Assembly (NCBI GenBank): GCA_944323805.1 | Contig: CALUTW010000007.1 | Coordinates: 1 to 64,000 of the forward strand | DNA from: an uncultured Bacteroidales bacterium | GTDB taxonomy: Bacteria > Bacteroidota > Bacteroidia > Bacteroidales > UBA932 | Direction: 5' to 3' | Length of the DNA stretch: 64,000 nucleotides | Shown here: positions 37,416-47,100 of the stretch, one piece after another | Numbering within the stretch: the stretch's first letter is position 1 | Layout: each line of letters starts with the position of its first letter | Made by a program: the position numbers and the translations under genes | Notes under the pieces: generated by a model | What the model was told of the DNA's origin: nothing | The model's input: the letters and a program-made list of their open reading frames with translations, nothing else | Databases searched by the model: none

Positions 37416-39563
37416 ATGACAGAATATATAGTATCAGCGAGAAAATACCGTCCGGACACCTTCGAGTCTCTGGTAGGGCAGGACAATATAGCCCGTACCC
37501 TGAAAAATTCGATAGTCCGCGGGCAGCTTGCTCACGCATACCTGTTCTGCGGCCCGCGCGGGGTCGGCAAGACAAGTACGGCAAGGATATTTGCAAAGAC
37601 AATAAACTGCTCCGACCCGACTCCTGACATGGAGCCGTGCGGGAAATGCGAGTCATGCATCTCCTTTTCAGAGGGCCGCTCCTACTGTATCCACGAGCTT
37701 GATGCAGCATCGAACAATGGCGTGGATGACATCAAGGCTCTCATGGAGCAGGTCCGGATTCCCCCGCAGGTGGGCAGGTACAGCGTATATATAATCGATG
37801 AGGTGCATATGCTTTCCCAGTCGGCCTTCAATGCGTTCCTGAAGACCCTTGAAGAGCCGCCGGCACATGCTATCTTCATACTGGCGACTACCGAGAAGCA
37901 CAAGATCCTCCCGACAATCCTTTCAAGGTGCCAGACATACGACTTTAACAGGATTACTGTCGGGGATATGGTCAGGAATCTGAGGCATATAGCTGAGAAT
38001 GAGCATATCAGCATCGATGACGAGTCCCTGCATGTGATAGCGGCGAAGGCTGACGGGGCGATGAGGGATGCCCTCACGATATTTGACCAGACGGTGGCCT
38101 TCTGCGGTACGGAAGTCAGATATCAGGATGTCCTTGCCAATCTGAATGTCCTTGACTATGAACATTGTTTCAGTCTTGTCGACGACTTCCTTTCCGGGGA
38201 CTACGCCGCGGCTCTCCTGAAGTTTGATGAGGTCCTGTCCAAAGGCTTCAACGCCCTGCATTTCGTTGCGGCCTTGAGCCGGCATTTCAGGGACCTGATA
38301 GTCAGCCGCAGTTCCGGTCTGGATGCACTTCTTGAACTGCCCGATTCGCTGAAGCAGAAATATCGCGAGCAGGCTTCGCGGTGTTCCATGCAGTTCCTGT
38401 ATGAATGTCTGAATATCACGACACAGTGTGAATCCGGATACCGCATGAGCGTAAATCCGAGGCTGCATATAGAGTTCGCTCTGATGCGGCTCAGTTTCCT
38501 GGTCCGGGCCCAGCAGCAGGCTTCGGCGCCTTTGCAGTCTGCGGCTTCTTCACAGTCTGCGGCTTCTTCACAGTCTGCGGCGCCTTCGCAGACGTCTCAG
38601 CAGGTCTCCCGACCGGCTCAGGCTGCATGGCAGCATCCAACCCTGCAACAGCAGCAGTCCGTGCAGCAGGCCCAGCCAATTCAGCCGGGGCAGCAGTCTC
38701 AGGCAGCACGGCAGCATCCAACCCTGCAACAGCAGCAGTCCGTGCAGCAGTCTCAGGCAGCCCAACTGGCACAGCCGGGGCAGCAGTCCCAGCCAATTCA
38801 GCCGGGACAGCAGTCTCAGCCAATTCAGCCGGGGCAGCAGTCCCAGCCAATTCAGCCGGGACAGCAGTCTCAGCCAATTCAGCCGGGGCAGCCAGCACCA
38901 TCAGCCCAGCCGGTTCCGCCGGCATCGTCAGAGCAGCAGTCACAGCCAGCCCGGTCGGTAAAGCCGTCTCAGCCGGAACAGCCAGCACGGCCATCGGGAG
39001 CGCAGCCTGAATCCGTGTCGCATGAGGCGGCACAGTCCGCGTCCGTCCCCGAGGAGCAGCCAAGACCGCGCAGGAGGGTAGTGGCATCAGCTTCTTCCTT
39101 GTCTATCAAGTCCATGATGACCTCCAAGGACCAGGCTCCAGCATCTGATGCATCCTCAGCCAATGGTACGGACCATGCCGTACAGCCGTTGCCTGATAAG
39201 GATGCAGTCAGGCGGAAATGGAGTGCCCTTGTGTCTGCATATGCTTCACAGCCCCGTCTGGCCAATACCCTTTCGGCGGCTTCCCTTGAATTTGAGGATA
39301 CGGACGACGGGAAGATGATAGTCCGGTTTACGGTGTTGAACGATGCCCAGAAAAAATGGATTGAGGACAAACGCCTGAATGAACTGGAGGCGCGTATCCA
39401 GCGCCTTGCCGGCTCGCCGCGTATTCTGCTCAGGGTAGCGGCTCCGGCAGATGAGCAGGTGGCAGCGGCACCGTACACACCGAGTGAGAAGGCAAAGGAC
39501 CTTATGCGGAGCAATGAGGAAGTAAGGAACCTTGTTTCGGACTTCGGGCTCGATGTCAAGTGA
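37416..39563 (+). CDS. dnaX: DNA polymerase III subunits gamma and tau
   Basis: Clamp-loader ATPase subunit; 715 residues from the ATG at 37416 (MTEYIVSARKYRP); a TTG nine bases upstream is an unlikely alternative. Walker A is CGPRGVGKTSTARIFAKT, the four-Cys zinc module runs from CSDPTPD to CESC, and Walker B is YIIDEVHMLS. After about residue 370 the protein becomes a long Gln/Pro/Ser/Ala region with tandem repeats up to about residue 530, followed by a C-terminal segment that probably contacts the polymerase. I saw no E. coli-type frameshift site, so a separate gamma product is not supported. lptB follows by 48 bases. Confidence 0.95.
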   Translation: MTEYIVSARKYRPDTFESLVGQDNIARTLKNSIVRGQLAHAYLFCGPRGVGKTSTARIFAKTINCSDPTPDMEPCGKCESCISFSEGRSYCIHELDAASNNGVDDIKALMEQVRIPPQVGRYSVYIIDEVHMLSQSAFNAFLKTLEEPPAHAIFILATTEKHKILPTILSRCQTYDFNRITVGDMVRNLRHIAENEHISIDDESLHVIAAKADGAMRDALTIFDQTVAFCGTEVRYQDVLANLNVLDYEHCFSLVDDFLSGDYAAALLKFDEVLSKGFNALHFVAALSRHFRDLIVSRSSGLDALLELPDSLKQKYREQASRCSMQFLYECLNITTQCESGYRMSVNPRLHIEFALMRLSFLVRAQQQASAPLQSAASSQSAASSQSAAPSQTSQQVSRPAQAAWQHPTLQQQQSVQQAQPIQPGQQSQAARQHPTLQQQQSVQQSQAAQLAQPGQQSQPIQPGQQSQPIQPGQQSQPIQPGQQSQPIQPGQPAPSAQPVPPASSEQQSQPARSVKPSQPEQPARPSGAQPESVSHEAAQSASVPEEQPRPRRRVVASASSLSIKSMMTSKDQAPASDASSANGTDHAVQPLPDKDAVRRKWSALVSAYASQPRLANTLSAASLEFEDTDDGKMIVRFTVLNDAQKKWIEDKRLNELEARIQRLAGSPRILLRVAAPADEQVAAAPYTPSEKAKDLMRSNEEVRNLVSDFGLDVK
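38535..38891 (+). repeat. Nested tandem repeats in dnaX (Q/P-rich linker)
   Basis: Three repeat families lie in one coding stretch. CAGTCTGCGGCTTCTTCA (18 bases, QSAASS) occurs in tandem at 38535-38588, the last copy diverged. A 39-base unit (QHPTLQQQQSVQQ) is duplicated at 38631-38669 and 38712-38750. A 27-base unit (QSQPIQPGQ) is in four tandem copies, 38784-38891. Its copies alternate CCC/CTC and GGA/GGG, so two 54-base doublets are nearly identical, a sign of recent expansion. All units are multiples of three and preserve the frame. Confidence 0.9.
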
Positions 39564-39611
39564 TGCCGTTTTTGAAAGAAGGATAATTTACAGATAAAAC
39601 AGAGATTCCAT

Positions 39612-40373
39612 ATGAAATTGCGTTGCGAGAACCTTGTAAAGAAATATGGTGTAAGGACAGTCGTGAAAGGCGTCTCGATGGAGGCAGAGCAAGGCGAGAT
39701 TGTCGGATTCCTCGGACCTAACGGGGCAGGGAAGACGACGAGCTTCTATATGATTACCGGGCTTATTGTGCCTAACGCGGGGAAGATATTCCTCGATGAC
39801 GAGGATATCACGTCTCTGCCGATGTACAAGAGGGCCCAGAAAGGCGTCGGATATCTTGCCCAGGAAGCGTCAGTATTCCGCCGCATGTCTGTCGAGGACA
39901 ACATCATGTCTGTAATGGAGATGAAAGGCTACAGCAAGGCTGAAAGGAAGGAGCGCCTTGAGTCGCTGATCGACGAGTTCGGCCTCCATAAGGTGCGCAA
40001 GAGTCTCGGCATACAGCTCTCCGGAGGCGAAAGACGCCGGTGCGAGATAGCCAGGGCCCTGTCGATAGACCCTAAGTTCATACTTCTCGACGAGCCTTTC
40101 GCAGGTGTCGACCCTATCGCCGTGGAAGATATCCAGCATATAATCGCAAAGCTGAAATACAAGAATATAGGCGTTATAATCACAGACCATAATGTCGGGG
40201 AGACGCTTGCAATCATTGACCGTGCCTATCTGCTGTATGAAGGTACGATATTGCAGAGCGGAACACCGGAGCAGCTTGCGGCTGACGACGATGTCCGGAC
40301 AAAGTATCTGGGCTCCAACTTCGTGCTCAAGAGGTCTGTCGCCTTCGGGAAGCCGGAAGACAGGCAGAAATGA
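39612..40373 (+). CDS. lptB: Lipopolysaccharide export ATPase
   Basis: ABC ATPase of 253 residues that powers LPS transport by the Lpt bridge, as a dimer at the inner membrane with LptF/G. Walker A GPNGAGKTTSFYM, the signature LSGGERRRCEIARAL and Walker B FILLDEPFAGVDP are seen. The C-terminal part continues past the ABC core, as in LptB. The motif GYLAQEASVFRRMSVEDN is distinctive for LptB against other branched-chain-type ATPases. It lies 48 bases after dnaX and is followed by a small terminator hairpin. In many bacteria lptB is next to rpoN; here a sigma-54-type regulator gene faces it. Confidence 0.95.
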   Translation: MKLRCENLVKKYGVRTVVKGVSMEAEQGEIVGFLGPNGAGKTTSFYMITGLIVPNAGKIFLDDEDITSLPMYKRAQKGVGYLAQEASVFRRMSVEDNIMSVMEMKGYSKAERKERLESLIDEFGLHKVRKSLGIQLSGGERRRCEIARALSIDPKFILLDEPFAGVDPIAVEDIQHIIAKLKYKNIGVIITDHNVGETLAIIDRAYLLYEGTILQSGTPEQLAADDDVRTKYLGSNFVLKRSVAFGKPEDRQK

Positions 40374-40374
40374 C

Positions 40375-40404
40375 AAGGGTAATAAAGCAGAAGATACCCT
40401 TTTT
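40375..40404 (+). terminator. Terminator after lptB
   Basis: AAGGGTA (375-381 of this kilobase) pairs with TACCCTT (395-401) around a 13-base loop, followed by a short T-run. It lies in the 41-base gap between converging lptB and the response regulator gene. The 7-base stem is short, so confidence is moderate. Confidence 0.5.
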
Positions 40405-40414
40405 AGCCCTCTCG

Positions 40415-41563
40415 TCAATATACATATGCCTTGATATCCTCGGGAGTAATCCTGTCTCCGGAAAGTATCAGCAGCCTTTCCACCACATTCCTCAATTCCC
40501 GGATATTTCCGGTCCAGCTCTTGTCCACGAGCATCTTCATGGCTTCCGGGTCGACCTCCCGCCGAGCCATTGCAGTCTCTGTGCAGATCTGGTCGATGAA
40601 ATAGTCCACCAGAAGCGGTATGTCCGATTTCCTCTCGTCCAGGGACGGGACACGTATGACAATTACGCTGAGTCTGTGATAAAGGTCCTCGCGGAAATTC
40701 CCTTTTGCAATCTCTTCCTTGAGATTCTTGTTTGTGGCGGCAATTACACGGACGTCCACCTGGATATCCTTGTCGCTGCCGACCCGTGACAACTTCTTTT
40801 CCTGCAGCACCCTCAGCACCTTTGCCTGGGCGGCGAGGCTCATGTCTCCGATTTCGTCAAGGAACAGAGTGCCGCCGTCCGCCTGCTCGAATTTTCCCTT
40901 GTGCTGCTTTATGGCGGAAGTGAATGCCCCTTTCTCATGGCCGAAAAGCTCGCTTTCAATCAGTTCGGACGGGATTGCTGCACAGTTTACCTCGATGTAT
41001 GGCATCGAGGACCTGTTGCTCTTCTGGTGGAGATTGCGTGCGACAAGCTCCTTGCCGGTCCCGTTCGAGCCTGTGATAAGGACTCTTGCATCCGTCGGGG
41101 CTACCCTTTCAATCATTTCCCTGACCCGGACTATTTCAGGGGATTCCCCTATCATCTGCTGCCCGTATACTTTCTTCTTCAGGATTCTCGTCTCTTTCAC
41201 GAGGGAGACCTTTTCCGTGGCATTCTTGATTGTGATAAGTATCCTGTTGAGGTCGAGAGGTTTCTGGATGAAGTCGAATGCCCCTTTCTTTATGCATTCT
41301 ACTGCCGTGTCTATGTCCCCGTGTCCGGAAATCATTATCACTGCGGAGTCGACCCCGTCCTGATGAAGCTTGTCCAGCACCTCTATGCCGTCCATGTTAG
41401 GCATCTTGATATCGCAGAAGATCACATTGTACCTTTCCTTTTCTGCCATCTCGCATCCCTGGGCCCCGTCCTCGGCGACATCGGTTTCATATCCTTCGTC
41501 TGTCAGTATCTCTTTCAGGGAATTCCTTATCGAACGCTCATCATCTATTATAAGAATTTTCAT
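40415..41563 (-). CDS. NtrC-type response regulator lacking a DNA-binding domain
   Basis: A 382-residue regulator: receiver domain at 1-115 with the phospho-acceptor Asp51 in FCDIKMPNMDG, then a sigma-54 AAA+ domain (about 135-370) with Walker A GSNGTGKE, Walker B GGTLFLDEIGDM and arginine-finger region FREDLYHRL. The start at 41563 is MKILIIDDERS; a longer frame adds 21 residues. The sigma-54 contact loop reads GAFTSA, not GAFTGA. The protein ends soon after NIRELRNVVERLLIL with no Fis-type helix-turn-helix. It lies near a large NtrY-like kinase gene, a likely partner. If it works without DNA binding, it must act in solution or via a partner; that is inference. Confidence 0.88.
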   Translation of the reverse strand: MKILIIDDERSIRNSLKEILTDEGYETDVAEDGAQGCEMAEKERYNVIFCDIKMPNMDGIEVLDKLHQDGVDSAVIMISGHGDIDTAVECIKKGAFDFIQKPLDLNRILITIKNATEKVSLVKETRILKKKVYGQQMIGESPEIVRVREMIERVAPTDARVLITGSNGTGKELVARNLHQKSNRSSMPYIEVNCAAIPSELIESELFGHEKGAFTSAIKQHKGKFEQADGGTLFLDEIGDMSLAAQAKVLRVLQEKKLSRVGSDKDIQVDVRVIAATNKNLKEEIAKGNFREDLYHRLSVIVIRVPSLDERKSDIPLLVDYFIDQICTETAMARREVDPEAMKMLVDKSWTGNIRELRNVVERLLILSGDRITPEDIKAYVY

Positions 41564-41635
41564 GTCGGAAATTTTTAAACGGTCAGTTACCATACAAATA
41601 TCGGACATTTTCTTATCTCTTTTCATAAAAATTTA

Positions 41636-41643
41636 TATTTTTG
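41636..41643 (+). promoter_or_regulatory. Candidate -7 element for cmk-ispH
   Basis: TATTTTTG fits TAnnTTTG in the divergent gap between the response regulator and cmk. Transcription would start about 41650, very close to the ATG at 41662. No TTTG at the usual upstream spacing; the upstream region is A+T rich. Confidence 0.45.
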
Positions 41644-41661
41644 TCAGTTAAACGTGTACTG

Positions 41662-42366
41662 ATGCATATACCTGACATAATCATCGCAATAGACGGCTAT
41701 TCATCCACAGGCAAGAGTTCTTTTGCCCGGCTTATTGCTGATGAGTTTGATTTTCTGTATCTTGACTCCGGTGCGCTCTACCGCGGGGTTACCCTTTACG
41801 CAATAGAGAACGGGCTTGTATCCGGTTCCGGGAAGATTGATGTCCCGGCGCTTGAGATTGCAATGGCAGACCTCGATATCCATTTCGAGGGACACGGAAG
41901 CCGCAGCATGACCTATATGGGAAGCCGCTGCATCGAGAAGGATATCCGCACCCTGCAGGTGTCGGGCAAGGTAAGTCCGGTGGCTGCGGTGCCTCAGGTC
42001 AGGGATTACGTGGACCGGAAGCTCAGGGAGCTCGGGCGCAGGAAGCGGGTGGTGCTTGACGGCAGGGATATCGGCACGACTGTATTCCCGGATGCCGAGC
42101 TGAAGATATTCATGGTTGCAGATGCGGCCGTGAGGGCACAGAGGCGTGCTGACGAGATGCGGTCGAAAGGGGAGGAGGTGTCGTATGAGGATGTGCTGAA
42201 GAATCTCCAGGAGAGAGACTATATCGACTCCCACAGGGATGCTTCCCCGCTTGCAAAAGCAGACGATGCAATAGTACTTGACAATTCCCGGATGACGCTT
42301 CAGGACCAGATGGTATGGATACGCGGTATCATCAGGGACAGGTTCAATCTGAATGGCAGGGACTGA
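41662..42366 (+). CDS. cmk: Cytidylate kinase
   Basis: Phosphorylates CMP and dCMP to diphosphates. The product is 234 residues from the ATG at 41662 (MHIPDIIIAIDGYSSTGKSS); a TTG seven codons upstream is less likely. The P-loop is GYSSTGKSSFARLIA. The motifs DSGALYRGVTLYA and KRVVLDGRDIGTTVFPDA are the substrate-binding and Cmk signature segments. It lies 3 bases before ispH, so the two are co-transcribed with a promoter just upstream. Confidence 0.95.
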   Translation: MHIPDIIIAIDGYSSTGKSSFARLIADEFDFLYLDSGALYRGVTLYAIENGLVSGSGKIDVPALEIAMADLDIHFEGHGSRSMTYMGSRCIEKDIRTLQVSGKVSPVAAVPQVRDYVDRKLRELGRRKRVVLDGRDIGTTVFPDAELKIFMVADAAVRAQRRADEMRSKGEEVSYEDVLKNLQERDYIDSHRDASPLAKADDAIVLDNSRMTLQDQMVWIRGIIRDRFNLNGRD

Positions 42367-42369
42367 CGT

Positions 42370-43335
42370 ATGAATATTACCGTAGACATTGACAGCAATT
42401 CCGGCTTCTGCGCCGGTGTGATAAGGGCGATAGGAAAGGCGGAGGATTTCATGGACAGCCATGCGGCTGACGGGAAGAAACTGTTTTCGCTCGGGGCGAT
42501 AGTGCATAATGACGCCGAACTGAAGCGGCTTGAATCGAAGGGCCTTGTCTGCATAGACAGGGATGACCTTGACGATATGCTTGATGCAGGCGGTGAATCT
42601 CTTCTTATAAGGGCGCATGGGGAACCTCCCCAGACTTATGTCAAGGCACGGTCGCATGGATTCGATATCATAGACTGTACCTGCCCAGTGGTGCTGAGGC
42701 TTCAGAAGGATATCCGTGATGCCTATGACAGGCTCAGGCCGGTGGATGGCCAGATAGTGCTTTTCGGAAAGCCTGGCCATGCCGAGGTCCTCGGGCTCAT
42801 AGGACAGGTTGACGGCAATGCGACGGTCATCGAGAATATGCAGATGCTGCAGGATGCGGTGGCTTCCGGGGAGATAGACCTGATGCGGCCTGTCGAGATC
42901 TTTTCACAGACGACGAAGAGCCCGGCCGAATATGCGGCGATATGCACGAGACTGGAGACGATGATGGCCGAGGCGAATGAGCTCCCTCTGGAAAGGTTCA
43001 GGGGACGGCAAATGTTTGTCCGGCACGATACCATATGCTCGCAGGTGGCGACAAGGCATGCCAGGCTTTCGGCCTTTGCCATGGAGCATGATATAATAAT
43101 TTTCGTATCCGGGAAGTCCAGCTCCAATGGCAAGGTCCTGTGCGAAAGATGCAAGTCGCTGAACATAAGGACATACCACATAGATTCCCCTGCAGAGTTG
43201 CGGAGAGAGTGGTTCAGGGAGGATGACAAGGCCGGGGTCTGCGGGGCGGCATCCACTCCGAAATGGCTGCTTGAAGCCGTTGCGAAGGAGATACTGTCAT
43301 ATAATCATCCCGTACCGGAGTCTTCTGCGGATTGA
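42370..43335 (+). CDS. ispH: 4-hydroxy-3-methylbut-2-enyl diphosphate reductase
   Basis: Last enzyme of the MEP isoprenoid pathway, an iron-sulfur protein making IPP and DMAPP. The product is 321 residues. The cluster cysteines appear in GFCAGVIRAI, IDCTCPVVLR and, near the end, GVCGAASTP. RAHGEPP and the SSNGKVL segment are also typical. The MEP pathway is the usual route in Bacteroidota. It starts 3 bases after cmk and ends 80 bases before efp, overlapping the efp promoter region. Confidence 0.96.
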   Translation: MNITVDIDSNSGFCAGVIRAIGKAEDFMDSHAADGKKLFSLGAIVHNDAELKRLESKGLVCIDRDDLDDMLDAGGESLLIRAHGEPPQTYVKARSHGFDIIDCTCPVVLRLQKDIRDAYDRLRPVDGQIVLFGKPGHAEVLGLIGQVDGNATVIENMQMLQDAVASGEIDLMRPVEIFSQTTKSPAEYAAICTRLETMMAEANELPLERFRGRQMFVRHDTICSQVATRHARLSAFAMEHDIIIFVSGKSSSNGKVLCERCKSLNIRTYHIDSPAELRREWFREDDKAGVCGAASTPKWLLEAVAKEILSYNHPVPESSAD

Positions 43336-43343
43336 CAGAAAAT

Positions 43344-43374
43344 TTTGCAGAATGTCCGACAATTTATAATTTTG
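43344..43374 (+). promoter_or_regulatory. Promoter for efp
   Basis: TTTG (43344-43347), a 19-base spacer and TAATTTTG (43367-43374) form a full Bacteroidota promoter, the best in the window. The transcript would start near 43381, giving a leader of about 35 bases before the efp ATG at 43416. The ribosome site is A-rich (ACGAAATATT) with no Shine-Dalgarno, as is usual in the phylum. Confidence 0.8.
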
Positions 43375-43415
43375 CACCCGCAAAAACTTACAGTCAATCA
43401 TTTAAACGAAATATT

Positions 43416-43982
43416 ATGGCAACAACAGCTGACTTTAAGAACGGTCTTTATCTTAACTTCAACGGGAAACCATGTTCTATCGTATGGTTCCAGCATGTGA
43501 AGCCTGGAAAAGGTCCGGCTTTCGTGAAGACAAAACTGCGCAACCTCGAGAACGGCCGCATACTTGAGAACACCTTCACTGCAGGAGCTAAAATCGAGAC
43601 AATCAATGTGGAACGCAGACCATACCAGTTCCTGTACAAGGATGAGGACGGATATAACTTCATGCATGAGGAGACTTTCGAGCAGATCCACCTCGAAGAG
43701 GACCTTGTAGACAATGCGGACCTTATGAAGGAGGGACAGCATGTCGAGATGATGTTCGTGGCTGACGAGGAAAGGTGCCTGACATGCGAGCTTCCGACAT
43801 ATGTGGAGCTTGAGGTAACCTATACCGAGCCTGCCGTGAAAGGGGATACAGCCTCTACAAGCGCCATGAAGGAAGCAACCCTTGAGACTGGGGCTACAAT
43901 CATGGTTCCTCTGTTCATCAACCAGGGAGACAAGATCAGGGTAAATACGACTGACAGGTCATACGGAGAAAGGGTAAAATAG
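43416..43982 (+). CDS. efp: Elongation factor P
   Basis: Relieves ribosome stalling at proline runs. The product is 188 residues from the ATG at 43416; a longer in-frame start would begin in the tail of ispH. The N-terminal tip has KPGKG with Lys32, the position modified or left plain in different bacteria. The central OB domain (EETFEQIHLEEDLV) and C-terminal OB domain with GDKIRVNT are present. It has its own promoter and a strong terminator downstream, though it could also be read through from cmk-ispH. Confidence 0.96.
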   Translation: MATTADFKNGLYLNFNGKPCSIVWFQHVKPGKGPAFVKTKLRNLENGRILENTFTAGAKIETINVERRPYQFLYKDEDGYNFMHEETFEQIHLEEDLVDNADLMKEGQHVEMMFVADEERCLTCELPTYVELEVTYTEPAVKGDTASTSAMKEATLETGATIMVPLFINQGDKIRVNTTDRSYGERVK

Positions 43983-44016
43983 TTGTCTTTTCCCGGAAAG
44001 GATTATTTGAAATCGA

Positions 44017-44075
44017 CCGGCTCAAAAGGGCATTTCTGCGTTACGCTTGAAATTCCTCTTTTGAGCCGGCTTTTT
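44017..44075. terminator. Terminator after efp, also facing the histidine kinase
   Basis: CCGGCTCAAAAG (44017-44028) pairs with CTTTTGAGCCGG (44058-44069) in a 12-base stem; two further weak pairs extend it inside a long loop. Rightward, TTTTT follows (44071-44075). It lies between converging efp and the kinase gene. It probably works best for efp. Confidence 0.75.
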
Positions 44076-44105
44076 GTGCAGGAACGTTCCTCTTTGACTA
44101 CTATA

Positions 44106-47100
44106 CTATTCGGCAGATTTCGGGAGCCTTACGGTAAAGCATGCCCCCTTGAGCCCGAATGATTTCTGGTAAAGGATTTCCCCGTTGCATTTCTCGACGA
44201 TATTCCGGCATATTGCAAGCCCCAGCCCTGTCCCCGAACTTTTGGTCGTGAAATTCGGCGTGAACAGCTTTCCGAGATTCTCCTCGCTGACTCCGGGGCC
44301 GTTGTCCTCGAATACAATGTCGTAATACCCGTCCTTCACGCTGTTGCGGATATATATGTTGATCATTCCCTTGCGTGGCTCAAGCCCGTGCTCGATGTCC
44401 TCTTTCTGCTGTATCTCTATAGCCTGTATTGCATTGGTCATGAGGTTGACGAAAACGCGTATAAGCTGAGGCTTAGGCGCCATTACGGTCGCTCCGGAAA
44501 GTCCCATGTAGGACATTTCTATGTTGTCCTTGTTGTCGAATATGGTAAGCTGCTCCGTCATTGTCCTGTCAAGGTCGATAAGGACAGGCTCCTCGCTGTA
44601 CAGTTTCGCGAATGTCGAGAATTCGTTTGCGGTATCCGTGAGTATATCGATATGTTCAAGGACGACTGATGCGACCTTGTCGAATTTTTCGCTCCAGGAA
44701 GGGTCGTTTTTCTGTTTGAGCCGGATCAGGCGCTGGATCTCGAGCTTGATAGGGGTAAGCGGATTCTTTATCTCATGAGCGACCTGCCTGGCCATCTCGC
44801 TCCATGCCTTGTCCCTTTCGGCCTGCGCAAGTTTCCTTGTGCTGTCTGACAGGTCGTGCACCATCCTGTTGTAGGCCTCCACGAGTGTCGAAAGCTCGTC
44901 ATCCCTCCTGTATATGATATATTCGAGCCCGTGTATCCTGGTCGAGTTCATCTTCTGGCCCATCTTGATGATAGGCTTGAACATCGTATTGACAACCGTT
45001 GTGCTTACTACAATTGTCGCAATGAGAAGTATCAGGAAAATGTTGATGATTGTGGCCGAATGGAAGAATGCGTCCCTCTTGAAGTCATATCCTCCCTGGT
45101 CAGTATAGGGGGCATTCAGTATTGCGATCATCTTCCCTTCGCTGTTGAACAGCGGGGCATACAGGGAATAGAACCGGTGCCCGGCAAACTTTTCCCTGGC
45201 GATGAAGAAGCGCTGCTTCTCATATATTATATTGTAGTAGGCATCCTGGTTTATTCTGGAACCGAGGACCATCCTGTCGAATATCTCCGGGGTCGTGGTC
45301 TTGAATATCCTTCCTCCCGGGGTGTACAGGTTTATGTCGGACTTTGTCATGTTCCCCACCTCATTGATTATGTCCGAGAATTCCTGTGAGTTCAGGGCAT
45401 GGTAGTCATGTACATATCTCATCCTGGACTCCAGCATCGCCTGGATGGTGCTTATCTTGCTGGACATGATGTTGTACATGTTGTTCTCGTTCCGGTTGTA
45501 TACGAAAGTCACGCTTGCCGAAGTCATTATGACCAGTGTCAGGCACAGCGAGACGGTAAGGACGGTATTGATCCTCGACCTGTAGTAATTCCTGCGGAAC
45601 GTGCTCTTCCTGTCCCTGCGCCTGTTCGAGAACAGGTACAGCATGCTGAACGTTATCAGCAGCAGGTATGAGAATGTTATAAGGTAAGGCATCGCACCTC
45701 TTACAGGCCGGGAGATGATGATGACCTCGTCCTGTGATATGCGGTTTACGAAATGGACGTATTTCCTCGACCGTACAATGTCCGTGCTCGAGAATTCACT
45801 GTCCTGGCCACTGTCCCCGATGACGGTCGGATAGGCAAAATTGCCTTTATATGTGACCAGCTTCCTCGAGATGTACTTGGCGTATGAATAGGCAGGAGGC
45901 ATGGATATGTTTCCCGGACCGGTCAGCAGGCCTGGGATGTTGCCGTATCCTCTGTTGGTCGAATAGGATTTCGGCTTTACCTCCAGGAACATCCTGATGA
46001 TGCCGGATTCCTCGGAATAGAATATGAACATGCCGATATAGCTCGGGATGCCTTTGTCATTGACATATATGAACCTTGAATTCCCGGCTATCGGAGACCC
46101 GTTGCGGACCCTGCTGTTGAAGTATTCGAGACAGCTCATCCATCTTCCCGTGGTGCCGGACATAATCTGGTCTGAATCCATGCATAATGTGACGGTAATG
46201 TCATAGTTCTGCGATATGCCGGTAAGGTAGGTCTCGGTAAGGCGGTTGATGATCATTATGCTGTTCATGCTTTCCCGGCTTATGGCCGAGATGAACGGGT
46301 CATCGGCAATGTCGTTCTCCACCGACCTGAGCTGGAGCTCCACTCCGAGGTCCCTGTCCACTGCGAGCCTGTTCGCCCAGACTTCCTCCCTGTTCTGCTC
46401 TTTCTGGAAGCCGAGTATCCCGGCCATCGATGTCAGATAGCCTGCGCATACGGCGGCGAAACAGAAGAGGAATCTCAATGAGAATGCATTGTACCGGATG
46501 CCCGCATAGTATCTCAGGACGGGCTTGAGCATCTGGATCAGGAGGAGTATCGAGAAGAACAGTGTGGAATATGACAGATATACGAGTATCGTGTAGACGG
46601 ATATCTCGTTCAACAGGTAGAGCTCGAGCGATATGCTGGAGTTGATGATGAGGCTTTTCAGGCTGAAATGCGTATAGGCGCATACCAGCAGGATCATTGT
46701 CGTTATCCCTGCCGTGTATCCTGTCCTTGCCCTGACGGTCTGCCTTCTCATCACAATCTCCATGAAATTCCTTCTGACGAGAAATACGCATATGATATAC
46801 AGGAATATGGCGATATTCACTATTATGAGCGCACCGAAGGAATACAGTATCTGCCCTCCTGCATATATCGTCGGCGAGAAGAACCTGGAGTTGATCTGAT
46901 GGCCGAGAATGTATGAAAGCGCAGACATCACGACTATTATCACGGATACAATGATATAATTCTCTATCGACCTGCGGGACCACAGGAACAGCACTGCGGC
47001 AATCGTGACGAGGAATATCGCGAACCATCTTATGGTGGAGTCGGCGAAGAATGCAGGGACCTGGTTGAGGTCGGTCGTGACCTTGAACATCGGGATTCCG

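Noticed and set aside
38491..39087. Ala/Pro-rich leftward frame across the dnaX repeats
   Set aside because: It is the reverse reading of the Q/P-rich repeats and has no independent support.
39351..39356. Run of six A near the end of dnaX as a frameshift site for gamma
   Set aside because: Too far from the AAA+ core and too short; a -1 shift would stop after two codons, giving a protein only about 65 residues shorter. No E. coli-type site was seen either.
41701..42780. Leftward open frame (359 codons) opposite cmk and ispH
   Set aside because: cmk and ispH have complete conserved motifs; the opposite frame has none.
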